Source: Kudoa neothunni (Eukaryota > Cnidaria). Taken from it: a DNA stretch of 64,000 nucleotides. Positions within the stretch are counted from its first letter, which is position 1; each line of letters starts with the position of its first letter. The translations under genes and the position numbers were made by a program. Under the pieces are notes generated by a model. That model searched no databases. It had not been told where the DNA came from and saw only the letters and a list, made by a program, of their open reading frames with translations. The DNA lies in the NCBI GenBank assembly GCA_964304625.1, contig OZ199839.1, positions 10,292,001 through 10,356,000 of the forward strand, read 5' to 3'. Below are positions 11,877 through 23,545 of the stretch, piece after piece.

Positions 11877-12944
11877 TAGGCCTTTAAAAAATCGAGGGAC
11901 GGGGAAGTTTTTATTAGAAACGAAAGTGATTATGCGTTGAAATGAGGATTATTAAGAATAGGGATTTCACGATTTCAACGTTTTTCGGGTGTTACTAATT
12001 TTTACAAACATTTTGACTGATTAACATCCGTAATTGATTTTATTTAAAATGCTATAAAAATCGTATATTTATATTTGTGACGATTACTTTACTTTGAGGT
12101 TAATTTTAATTAAAAAATAATCATTCAATATTTTTGTTTTTAGTTACTTAATGGATAAAACTAAAAAGATAACTTAATTGAATAAATTAAATATTTTCAT
12201 GTTTGAATTTTGGAACAAATATTGTTATAACATTTATTAATCATGAATAAACTACGCGAAAAAATTTATAAACTAAAAACCACATTAAGTTACGACATCG
12301 TTAAACTGAAACATCTTCGTTCTAATGTTGAATAGAATAAATCAGAAAATTTCGGTTTTAAAATATGAAGTCAAGATTGAACATTTTCAAACTTATTACT
12401 AATAGATACAAATAAAAAAATTCATTGAATGATTGACGACTTCGAATTTGTTAAAATTAGAGAGAAATAATAATTTTTTGATGTATTTATCCACAACTGA
12501 GATTCCGCGTGAATTTGAATGTGCTCGACTTAAGATTTATTTCCAGTTTGTAGGTTAATTCTTTTTCAGCTAAATTTAACTACATAATGTAATTTTTTGT
12601 GATAAGATCAAAAATGAAAAAACTTTCGAAAAAGAAATGAATTAACAGGCTGGATTGTAGGAAACGACTTTATTTCCAATTTTATATGCGACACCGCTCG
12701 ACGTTCTACACAGATACGTAGTATTGTAGTTTAGATGATATTTTAAAAGGAATAAAATAGTTTATTCCGAAAAATAATGCACTGCCGAATTTTGATAAGA
12801 AAATTTCTCCTAACATTGATTACAAAAATCGATTGTGAACGAATCACACAATCTTGTTAATACATTGACTTAATCTCTTGGAAATAGAGGATAACCCCTA
12901 TACTCTCGAAGTCAACCCTCGACCCTCGATTTTTTGAATCCCTA
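11877..12944. mobile_element. Second non-autonomous hAT element with 8-bp target duplication
   Basis: The ends are imperfect inverted repeats: left TAGGCCTTTAAAAAATCGAG; right, reverse complement, TAGGGATTCAAAAAATCGAG. They are bracketed by a perfect 8-bp repeat GTTATATC at 11869-11876 and 12945-12952. The 1,068-bp interior has no coding potential that I can see. hAT assignment rests on the 8-bp duplication and the TAG-type ends. Confidence 0.75.
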
Positions 12945-12952
12945 GTTATATC

Positions 12953-13239
12953 TTATGTTAGTGTCTCAGTAAATTTTTCAACAGTTTGCGTGGTTAGCTC
13001 TATAACTGCTTTACTCTCCCGCTCAATTCTCATACTTGATAAATAAATTAGTAATTCACTGGAGAAACATCTATTGTCGAAAATTTTTTGGAATATCCGA
13101 TCCAGTAACAAAAGTGCTTCCCTTCTGAGTGAGTATCCACTGATTCTATAGCCTTTCAAAAGTTCGAGAATGCATCACTTATCTTTGGGCCTGGTATGAT
13201 ATCATGAATAAATAGTGTTTGATCAGACTCTCCTTCCAT
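12953..13239 (-). pseudogene. Fragment resembling DNA polymerase epsilon subunit 2 N-terminus
   Basis: From ATG 13239 the reading starts MEGESDQTLFIHDIIPGPK. A possible 26-nt intron (about 13154-13179) then leads into a helical stretch, YRISGYSLRREALLLLDRIF, running to a stop at 12953. The pattern of a basic-hydrophobic helix, GY-x-LRREA and another helix is like the N-terminal domain of POLE2 (Dpoe2NT), but the match is by eye and only about 75 residues long. Nothing downstream continues it: the hAT element begins right after the stop. It is either a duplicated 5' fragment or a small unrelated gene. Confidence 0.3.
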
Positions 13240-13336
13240 AATGATTGAACTCGGTACTATGAACGTTACAGCTGTGTTTCAAAGAATATTTTACTCGTTT
13301 TTGACGATATATTACATATAATTAGCTTTATCAGGG

Positions 13337-13359
13337 ATATATATATATATATATATATT
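13337..13359. repeat. (TA)n microsatellite
   Basis: Pure AT/TA dinucleotide run of about 23 bp. Confidence 0.9.
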
Positions 13360-13859
13360 GGTTTATCGAAAACTTAAAGCTTTTTGTATTGATACTTATG
13401 AAAGAATTAAAAATATTCTTGAAGTTTTTCGATGCCAAACTATTAATTAAAAAATAAATGAAGCTAAATTTATATTCTGCATTTATAATATAAATTTTTT
13501 GGAAAAAGTGGTAACGGTTGAATTGTTAATTTAGGAGAACACACGCGCCCGGCAAATTAAACACTGCTTTGAATTTAATGGATATAGTGACATCAAAAAA
13601 TGACATAATACTATTTGATGCTATAGATTCTATATTATAAAATAGAATCTGTTCTCCAACAATTCTTAAGTGATACTAGAGAGTATGGAGATATAGCTAA
13701 CAATAGCAAACATATTCATTTAGAGTAAAAGCGAGGGTGATAATTTATTCAGCGCACAAGCATAAACGCCTCTTGATTTATTTATATAAAAATTTTTTTA
13801 TTTAAAATTATCTAATAAAGTATACTAAATAATTTTTTATAATATTAATAAGAAATGTA

Positions 13860-16477
13860 CTATCTGACTCTTCCACCTGTCGCAACCTTCTTTCGATAGA
13901 TAACCATATAATAGAACATTCCTCCAGCTACGCATAGTAGTACTCCAATAACACTTCCTCTAACAAAATCGTCATTTATTTTATGTTGAGAAATGTTACG
14001 ATATGATTCCAGCAGTCTTTAAGCTATATTTAATATTAGAATCATATTCGAAAAATTTATATTTTACTGGTTTGAATCCACTGGAGCAATAATGTCAGGG
14101 GCTAAAAAATATAATTGTCAAATTTCCGTCTTTTATATTTTTTAAATCCTACTATAAAATATATATTATTATCAAATATCCTAATATAGCTATTTTTAAT
14201 AATTTTCATTGGATAAATATTGGAAAAACATGATTTTAATTAGTTTAATCTGAATTAAATGGCTTACCCTTTTGTGGTTCTCCGAATAACTTTAGTTGTA
14301 GGTGAAACTATTATTGTTAATTAAATAAATATATTTGCACTCGTTTTTACTAAAAAATATTCAATAGCATAAATTAAAAAATTGCGTACCCTGTAGTTTC
14401 TTCCATCTTAGCTGTCACTATAAGAGCAAGAGAATTAATTTTTATTTTTTTAAACAAAATACTCGGTCTGATTATATAAACCGTTTTTCCATGTATATAT
14501 TTCTCTGGTTTCACAATTAATTTATATGATTTTGCAGAAGAAAATCCTGAATATATCATTGCGTTGCATTTTACTTGACAACTGCCACCAGTTTCTATGC
14601 AAGGAGTTCCAACTTTTGTTGGATTGGTAACATCCGTAATATCAAGTAATGTATTATAACATATCATCTCAGTCATATCTCTTGTTGGATCCATGGTTGC
14701 GGAAAAAGTTACACTTTCACCACTTATTTTGTGAGTTATAGTTAGTGTTGCGCCATCTAAATTAAGTATCGATCGCAGAACTAAACATTAATACCTGTTA
14801 ACAATTCACCAATTTCCTTATCATTCTTAGAATTATCAAATTTTATCAAAATTGAATAATCTGTCCCTCGTTCCAATCTTTCTAGCTCAATTGATTCAGA
14901 GCACATTACTCTGCAAGGAAATCTTCCATTACAATAGGCATCAGTATAGAATTTCGTCCATTCGTTCTTTATTTTGACTATGCAAGCGATTTTATCAACG
15001 TTTGTAGCCATAGGTTGGAATTGCATTCTCGTATCCAAAACTCTTATATCGTCTTTCGAAAGCGTGATGTCAACCCCAGCTATTGACAGATTTAACGTAG
15101 ATATATAGAAAATTTATTACTTGTTTTTATATAAAATTCGGACGTTGTTTCTATATTATTGTCTGTTTTCGCGACGACAGTTACGACATAAGTAGTCCCC
15201 GCAGTTAAGGTGGAAATACTCTTGCTTCCGCAAGTGCTATCATCGTTAGCATCAGTTATGATTGTTACATCGGGATTAAGGGCCTTCCTCACGTTTACGG
15301 TACAACTGGTTGCAGTTGTTGTACCATCAGAGGTTTTCATGCTTGAAACGTTTAATGTAAATCCTGTTTGTCCCATGCTTGATGGTTCTATGGCATTATT
15401 TGCAACTAAAGATAATTACACAAAATTTAATTGATTTCGTATACTCGTATATTTTTTTATTTGAAATGTTGCGTTAGGGATTTCTCGAATGTGAACTGAC
15501 ATCTGTTTATAAGTCACTTCAACTTTCATCACAACCTCAGTGCATAGACTTATGCACAAATCTGAATTTTCTCCACAGGAAGTTGTATATGTTTCGTCTT
15601 CCACAGAAGCATCTTTTATCTTGAACTCACAAATTCTATCAGGTTTTGGGTTCAAAATAGTAATTTTAGTGTTTTTTTGTTCTGGTCCTTTGGTTACTTT
15701 GAAAATAATATCTGAAAATTCTGATGCTTTCATTGTGTATTTATTTTGGATATGGTATACAAAATCCGGTAAAAAATCGCCACATTTTAGAGTATATTCA
15801 TGTCGATATGTCAAAAGACTTGCTTTAAGATGATCTTGATCTACTGATGTACAAATTTCTGCGCTATCAGCGGACTTGGTAATTTCAATGCCGTCAGAAG
15901 TAATTTTACATTCTGTTATAGGGCAAATCCTATTGTATGTAAATTTAACGTCATTAACGTCTTTTGATACAGTAATATCTGGGCTTAATATATAGCCTAA
16001 AATATATAACAATTTAATAAATTCTGCAATTTGAAGACTAGATTACTTTTTGGTATCAAAAAGACTTTTGTAAGGGTTGGAGTATTTTCAACCGTTTCTT
16101 TCGTTCCGGCAACCTTTACTAAAACAAATAATGTTGAAAATGAGACTTCTTCTAATTCTAAATTTTGCGCATTGCAATTTACAACACATTTATTATCTTG
16201 TTGGGTCCCAGCAGTGCAACCGAAGTCTTTGTATGACAATTTGTTGTCTTCCACTTTAGATAACTGTATATAACATATATCTGTACTGGTAAATTCTTTG
16301 AGTGATATTTTAAGTTTATTTCTCTTATTTACTTCTTCCTTGATCCCAAATTCTAGATAATTGGTTTTTTGTGTATCCTGAGCACTTAATGTGCCTAAAA
16401 AATGTATACCAAGTTAAATAAAATCAGCTACCTATTAATAATAGCGGAAAAACGTATATTTCAACGAATAAAGCCAT
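13860..16477 (-). CDS. Cys-domain membrane protein family, copy 3 (complete, 688 aa)
   Basis: Exons: 16432-16477, 16047-16394, 15445-15996, 15121-15405, 14795-15079, 14463-14756, 14391-14417, 14269-14307, 14068-14101 and 13860-14016, giving 688 residues. The leader is MALFVEIYVFPLLLIG. Domains: aa 16-131 (exon 2), 132-315 (exon 3, two domains), 316-410, 411-505 and 506-603, then a stalk from about 604 to 652, membrane helix at about 655-676 and tail VATGGRVR. The same Cys-x(15-20)-Cys-x(4-8)-Cys-x3-Cys order recurs with a following (S/T)Y-x-hydrophobic strand, suggesting repeats of one beta-sandwich-like fold; that fold is an inference. Exon 4 is 15 nt shorter than in the other copies. The donors of exons 7 and 8 are atypical, as in copies 2 and 4. 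Confidence 0.8.
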
Positions 16478-16503
16478 AAAAATTTATATCAGCGAATGAA
16501 ATC

Positions 16504-16770
16504 TAGTGTTTAGGCATTAGCGAATACGATCTATTCAATGAACAATACAGCTTCCGAATATTCTTTTAAAGCTGAAAGGTATTCAAACTTTGATATTAAT
16601 GATAGATAATTGTAGATTAAGGAAAAGTTTTGAAATATTTCTATAATAATCTCGACCATGAACAACGGTATATGAGACCTCTTCTATTCGCAGAGATATA
16701 CCGTCTAAATAAGAAAGCGACTTACGCACAAGACATCCGTTATCCCTGTCGGTTCGATGTGGGGTCGTTT
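16504..16770 (-). promoter_or_regulatory. Conserved 5' block of copy 3
   Basis: Core at about 16520-16585 (ACGATCTATTCAATGAACAA, then TTCCGAATATTC), shared with the other copies. The TATA-like element is altered to GGTATATGAGACC near 16664. Promoter role is inferred from position and conservation. Confidence 0.48.
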
Positions 16771-16779
16771 GTGATCCCA

Positions 16780-19700
16780 CTAGAGCTATTTTTGTTTAAT
16801 TCCTAGAGTTTTGATGTGACCATTTAATGAATTTGAAAATTTTTCGATAAAACTATGAGTTTTAATAGAATTTATATTAGTTTAAGCCTTTAAAGATTAA
16901 TTATACAACATTTTTTAAGACGAAAGATCATTTGCGGTAACGGTGTATTGGTGTACTTACATGCTACCAAAATTCGTTTTGATGCTTTGTATATTTTTAA
17001 TCGTATTTCTCACGATTTTTTTTATTATTTTTAAAAAATTTAACCATAAATAAATTAACAAATTTTCATTCCTAACGTTTAGCAATTCTTTATACGTAAT
17101 CATATGTTTGATCGCGTTTCCTTCCTGTGATCGCCGGATTATAGGTAGATAAATTCTTGTTATATGTTGATCGATAGCTTTTTTTAAAATTAATCTTTCA
17201 TTACTAATTAATTAAAGATATAGTTATATTTTAGTAGAATTTATACATAAATCTGACGAGCAAAAATGTATTAAAAAATGTTGAACCTTTTGCGGATTAT
17301 CTACCTGAACGAAATAGTGGTGATGGTCCATATTAGAACTGACGATGAGTTCATATGCTTATAGACATTGGTACTCTTTTGTTTATTTTATTAATATCAA
17401 AAAATCATATGCGGAATTCCAACTAGATGTATCAATTGCAGGGGTTACCATACAATGTATACATCAAATAGGAGGTATACCAAACTTCGAAAAAGGTGCC
17501 TGGTGAATTAAGCATCTCATAAATAATGCGGAAAATTTTACAAGCTATGTGTATACGAAGTGATAGGCATATGAGATTACATATTATTTTAATAGTGACA
17601 GGTAGATGCAAAACAAAATTTTATCTCACAAAGGACACGTTTTATTTGTAATAAATAGTGGGTAAAATAGAAAGTTAGTGTATACAACATAAAGTGTGTT
17701 TTCACAGGTCTGGAGACTTAACGAAGATTTCAGTGTACCCACTGATGATGTTGTGTTTGGGATTTTGTAACAAAATTAGATGATATTATATTTATCTGAA
17801 TTATTGCTCTCGGTGTTTATTTATTTTATTATAAACAATCGTGAAAGAATCGGCGATAAAACTATGCGCGGAAGGGTGTTTTTGAGGTGCCACATCCTAC
17901 CCTATTACCTCTGGTATTTTCTACTATTAACGCGGATCATTCCACCTGATCATGGGAAAAAAAATATCTAATTCATTATGGACAATTAAAAGTGTGTAAC
18001 CATGAAATATACATGGAACAAATAGGAAGTAACAATTTAAATCCTAATAATATATAAACTTAAATAACCCAACTGGAGGGTTAATCCGAAGGTTTCTGAA
18101 AATATATAATTAAATTTTTTGGGAATTGAACAACCCTGCCCAATATTTAATATTGTTAAAAAATTATCGTGAAAGAATCGGCAAAAATAAATGAAGTTTA
18201 GAGGTTAAAATCAAATAGCCGTCTCCTTTACCATTACCTTTATTAGAATAACAAATTTAAAACACAGTTTGCTGGACAGCGTGTCCACCTCCAGGCATGC
18301 GCGGAACTTTATTTTAAATCAACGATTTATATATCTTTGACTTTAAAACATTAGCTAGAATTTAATAACCAAAATGAAAATTCCATTGAAATAAAATACA
18401 AGAAATATACATATTAAAAGATTACATAAAGGATATTATATATTAAAAAAACCACCATATTGGACACTCTGTCCATGCCCATGCATCGGAGGGTTAATTT
18501 ATTATTTTAGCTGAAAAAATAAAAACCATAAACAGTCCCTCAATAGACGTATTGGAGTTCATAAATGTATTCCTTATTATATTGAATCTGAAAAGTAATG
18601 AAAATTAAATCACTTTTCTTTTCCTCAAATAATTACAAATTTATCAAACTTTTTATTATGATCTGTACGTCTGTGCTAATATTGCGAGGTATTTTTCTAT
18701 TGTGTGGCTTCTCCCTTGTGTCCCATTGACTGACGCTATAACTAGGTTAGCCTATAACAATTTAGGTGTTTTCTTATAAATTCATACAGATTTAAAATTT
18801 TAAACTACCGAATTTTAAAGGTTTTCTAAACAAACATCTTAATAGTTTAAATCGATGAATTATTTAATTTAAAATCAATTCAAAAGTCATTCATAGGAAT
18901 CAGAGCATATTCCATTTATGTACTTAATGGTAAAACTATAACCATCATTCCCAAATCAAACATTATAGCTTGTTGAGTTTTTGCATGAGTTTCGTCGTTA
19001 GACTAAAATTTTGATTTGAATAGATTAATTTAACTCTAATTTTCGTTAACATTATAATTTTTTAGCCATGTGACTTTATAATAATTTTTATTTCTGCGCT
19101 AAATTATTGATAATGGATCCCTTTATGTCAAAATGAGATATATGAATACTTGCTTAATTCTTTAAACCAGTATTTCGAACCTTTTTTCTATCACTCCCAC
19201 TTTTTCCTGAAAAAAAGTTCCGTGCCCACCTTTTTCAAAAGTATTAATTTAGTAACTTAAACTGTTCATAACTTTGAATAAAACTTTTTATCACATTGAA
19301 ATTTAAAAGCAATTTATATATATTTCTTTTCGAATTAAAATTAAAATTTTCCCCACATGGCCTACTTAATTTTTCGGTGGACCTTCAAAAATAGCATCAA
19401 GTAAAACTCGGAGTATTTCAATCTTCATTAGAAAAGATTTTCGTCTATAAGTGACTTATAAACCAAAAATAAATAGTAAATATTGAAAATTAATCAAGAT
19501 TATATTAGGTTAAATCAAAAAGGAGATATATGGTTCTAAATGAGACAAGATTGCAATCAAACCATTTTAATCCTTATCGAGTGAAGGACACGTTAAATTT
19601 TATTATTTATTTCCGTATAATTAGTCATTGTTTTTATAATATTAATTGTCGTTTATAAATAAGTGACATTGAGTTCAAAGTACGCCATTCTGCCCAATAA

Positions 19701-20330
19701 TCTCATTATTAACCGTGTTACACCAATACTCAGGATTTTCCGTTTCCCACCAGAACGGTTCATTAAACTTTCGAATATTTCCAAGTCTCATTAAAATATT
19801 GTCGCGCCCATGTTGGGAAATACTGCTTTAAACAAACTTAGCTAATGTTTCCTATGAATTAAAATTTTGGTCGTACGTTCTTGCGTACAACAGAGATCTA
19901 ACTACATTGAACCTATAGGATTAACAGTTTGCCACAAATTTTTAGCACTTTTAAATATTTATAATTTATAAATTTGTAGTAAACAATAAACAGCTAATAA
20001 ATTTTATCTAGCAGTAATTTTATCGGGAAGTTTTTATTCTTGATTTATTAAATTTCTCCACGAGTGCTGCAATAGAATTTTTGTCATCAGGAGGATTTAG
20101 TAATTAAACTTCCAAAGTAACAGATTAAATATGAAATAATATTTTTTGAACGAATAAAATTAGAGAACGATTGACTTGTCAGTAATCCTCCTATTTAATC
20201 AAATCTCGGTGTCTCCATTTGGATAATTTTAGAAAAATTTCGTTTTTTAATACCTTTAGTTATTGAAATTTTTGTAATTCAATGCCTCATATAGATTCTT
20301 TATGGCTGAGGAATTAAACAGAATTCTAAC
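16780..20330. other. Intergenic, no supported gene
   Basis: AT-rich spacer between units 3 and 4. The only longer ORF (17780-17971, plus) shows no family features. It holds a pair of related GGACA-x3-TGTCC palindromes, listed separately, and otherwise nothing I can support. Confidence 0.5.
18275..18492. repeat. Pair of related palindromic motifs (possible DNA-element remnant)
   Basis: TGGACAGCGTGTCCA at about 18275-18289 and TGGACACTCTGTCCA at about 18463-18477 are direct repeats, each a GGACA/TGTCC palindrome followed by a GC-richer CCA-x-GCAT-x-CGG stretch. The second is followed by GGAGGGTTAA, which would suit a piggyBac-type terminus. No second end was identified. Confidence 0.3.
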
Positions 20331-20651
20331 AATTTAGCCTTAGAGGGATGCATTGTAATTTAGTGGATATGGTGCTATCAAAAAAGGCCATGAAACTTAA
20401 TGAAAAGAATCTAATGAAATGCTATTCAAAACTACGGAATATCTTCTCCAATAACTTTTAAACTATAATTGAGAATACGGAGATATAGCTTACAATATTA
20501 AACATACTTGTTTAGAGTAAAAACGAGGGCGATAATTTATTTAGCGCATCAGCATAAAGACCCTGATTTATTTAAAGAAAACTGGGTTTATTTAAAATTA
20601 TCTAACAATGTTTACTAAATAATTCTTTTTATTATGTTAATATGAAATGAA

Positions 20652-23286
20652 TTATCTGATTCTTCCACCTATTGCAACCTTCTTTCGATAAATAACCATG
20701 TAATAGAACAATCCTCCAGCGACGCATAGTAGTACTCCAATAACACTCCCCCTAACAAAATCGTCATTTATTTTATATTCGGAAATGTTACGATATAATT
20801 CCAGCAGTCTTTAAGCTATATTTAATATTAGCATCATATTCAAAAAATTAAAATGTTACTGGTTTGAATTTACTGGAGCAATAATATCAGGGGCTAAAAT
20901 ATATAATTATCGAGATTTCCTTTTGAATATTCTTCACAACATACTACAAAATTAATATTATCACACATTCTAATATAAATATTATTTATGAATTTTTATT
21001 GGATAAATATTGTAAAAATAATATTTTGAATAGTCTTAATCAGGATCAAACGGCTTACCCTTTTGTGGTTCTACGTTTAACATTTGTCGTAGGTGAAGCT
21101 AACGTTGTAAATTAAATAAATATATTTGATACTTGTTTTTACTACAAAATATTTAATGCCATTCATTTAAAAATTTTAATACCCTGTAGTTACTTCCTCC
21201 TTAGCAACCACTATAAGAGTAAAATGATTAATTCTTATTTTTTTAAGCGAAATACTTGGTCTGATCGTATAAATCGTTTCTCCGTGTGTATATTTCGCAG
21301 GTTTCACAATTAACTTATATGATTTTGCAGAAGAAAATCCTGAATATATCATTGCGTTGCATTTTACTTGGCAACTGCCACCAGTTTCTATGCAAGGAGT
21401 TCCAACTTTGGTTGGATTGGTAACATCCGTAATATCAAGTAATGTATTATAACATATCATCTCAGTCATATCTCTTATCGGATCCATGGTTGCAGAAAAA
21501 GTTACACTTACACCATTTAGTTGGTGAGTTACAGTTAGTGTTGCGCCATCTACATTAAGTAACGATTGCAAAACTAAACATTAATACCGGTTATTAATTC
21601 ATTAATTTCCACATCATTGTTAGAACTATCAAATTTTATTAAAATTGAATATTCCGTCCCTCGTTCCAATCTTTCAAGCTCAATTGATTCAGAACACATT
21701 ACTCTGCACGGAAATCTTCCATTACAATAGGCATCAGTATAGAATTTCGTCCATTCGTTCTTTATTTTGACTATGCATGCAATGTTGTCCGCATTTAAAG
21801 TCATTGGCTGAAACTTCATTCTTGTATCCAAAACTATTACTTTTTCTTTGAGAAGAGTGATGTCCTCCCCAGCTAGAGACTGATTTGATTTAGCCATATA
21901 AAAAATTTATTACTTGTTTTTATATAAAATTCTGACACTGCATCCTCAGTGGTATCTTTTATTGCAACGGCAATTATGACGTAGCTTGTCCCTGGCTTTA
22001 AAGTGGAAACACTCTCGCTGTTGCAACCGTTACCACAGTTACCACTAGAACATTTAAGTTCAGATTTTGTTTGTACATCTGGATCAAGAGCATTTCTCAC
22101 GTATACGATACAGCTGGTTGCAGTTGTTGTACCATCAGAGATTTTCATACTTGAAAGGTCTAGTGTAAATCCTGTTTGTGCCATGTCCGATAGTTTAATA
22201 GCATTATTCGCAACTAAAGATATATTTGGCTGAATTTAATTAATTTTTAATACTCGTATATGTTTTTGTTTGAAATGTTGGATTAGGGATTTCACGAATG
22301 GAAACTGACACCTGTTGGTAAGTCGACGCATCAACTTTCATTACAACCTCTGTGCATAGACTTATGCACGAAGTCGTGGCTGTTCCACAGGTAGTTACAT
22401 ATGTGTCACTAGTTACAGATGCCTCTTTTATCTTGAATTCACAAATTCTATCAGGCTTTGGGTTCAGAATAGTAATTTTAGTGTTTTTTTGTACTGTTTC
22501 TATGGTAACATTGAAAAAAATTTCAGAAAATTCCGATGCTTTCATTGTGTATTTATTCTGGATATAGTATACAAAATCCGGGAAAAAATCGCCACATTTT
22601 AAAGTATATTCATGTCGATATGTCAAAAGACTTGCTTCAAGATTAGCTTGATTTACTGATGTACAAGACTCTGTGCTAGGAGTAGACTTGATAATTTCAA
22701 TATCATCGGAAGTGATTTTACATTCTGTTATAGGGCAAATCATGTTGTAAGTAAATTTAACGTCACTATTTTCAGTTGAGACAGTTATATCTGGACTCAA
22801 TATATAGTCTAAAAATACATAAAATTTAGTAAGCTCTGTGATTTAACGTTTAGATTACTTTTTGGTATCAAAAGGACTTTTTTAAGTGTTGGAGCATTTA
22901 GAGCATTTTCTACCGTATCGGCAGCTTTTATTAAAATAAACGTTGTTGAAAATGAAGCTTCTTCTAATTCTATGTCTTTCTTATCACAAGCAACAACACA
23001 TTTCGCTCCTTTTTCGGTTCCAGTACAACTAAAGTCCTTGTATGTCAATCTTCTTTCTTCCACTTTAGATAACTGTATATAGCATTTAACTGTACTGGTG
23101 AATTCCTTGAGTGATATTTCAAGTTTATTTCTCTTAGTGTTTTCTTTCTTTATCCCAAATTCTAGATAATTGTTTTTTTGCACATCTTGAGTATTTAACG
23201 CGCCTAAAAAGTTTATATAAAAGTAAATAAGAGCAGTTACTTATAAATAAAAATGGGAAAAAGTATATTTTAACGAATAAAGTCAT
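20652..23286 (-). CDS. Cys-domain membrane protein family, copy 4 (complete, 693 aa)
   Basis: Exons: 23241-23286, 22859-23203, 22254-22808, 21914-22213, 21588-21872, 21256-21549, 21184-21210, 21060-21098, 20860-20893 and 20652-20808, giving 693 residues. The leader MTLFVKIYFFPFLFIS fuses to an extracellular region of six or seven Cys-patterned domains, the stalk, the membrane helix and a tail ending RIR before TAA. Part of exon 6 matches copy 3 and part of exon 4 matches copy 2, so the gene is a mosaic. Intron 6 (21211-21255) is 45 nt without an in-frame stop, so retention would insert 15 residues. The last two donors again need GG at the cut. Function unknown; a surface protein is inferred. 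Confidence 0.8.
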
Positions 23287-23317
23287 ACAAAATTATATTA
23301 GCCGATTATATCTAGTA

Positions 23318-23545
23318 TTTAGACATTCGTGAATACGATCTATTCAACGAACAATTCATTTTCCGGATATCCCCTATAGATAAAATGTATTCAAACTTGG
23401 AGGTTACTGAAAGGTAATTGCATAGTAAGTTAACTCTTTAACGTATATATAACCGCTACCATATAAATTGTATATTAGACGCCCTTTTCGATGAAATATG
23501 CCTAACTTAGAAAGCGACTGCTGCACAAGTCATCATTTAATCAAT
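23318..23545 (-). promoter_or_regulatory. Conserved 5' block of copy 4
   Basis: The core ACGATCTATTCAACGAACAA lies near 23334-23353, with a TATATTAGACGCCC element near 23469. It is the most diverged of the four blocks. Confidence 0.45.

Larger units (their letters stand above)
13560..16770 (-). repeat. Tandem duplication unit 3
   Basis: Copy 3 with its 3' flank (13560-13860) and 5' flank (16478-16770), both aligning to units 1, 2 and 4. The 5' part ends around the shared GACTT-x-ACAAG stretch near 16720-16735. Confidence 0.7.
20330..23545 (-). repeat. Tandem duplication unit 4
   Basis: Copy 4 with 3' flank (20330-20650) and 5' flank (23287-23545). About 220 bp at 20771-20990 are nearly identical to 3241-3460 of unit 2. 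Confidence 0.7.
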
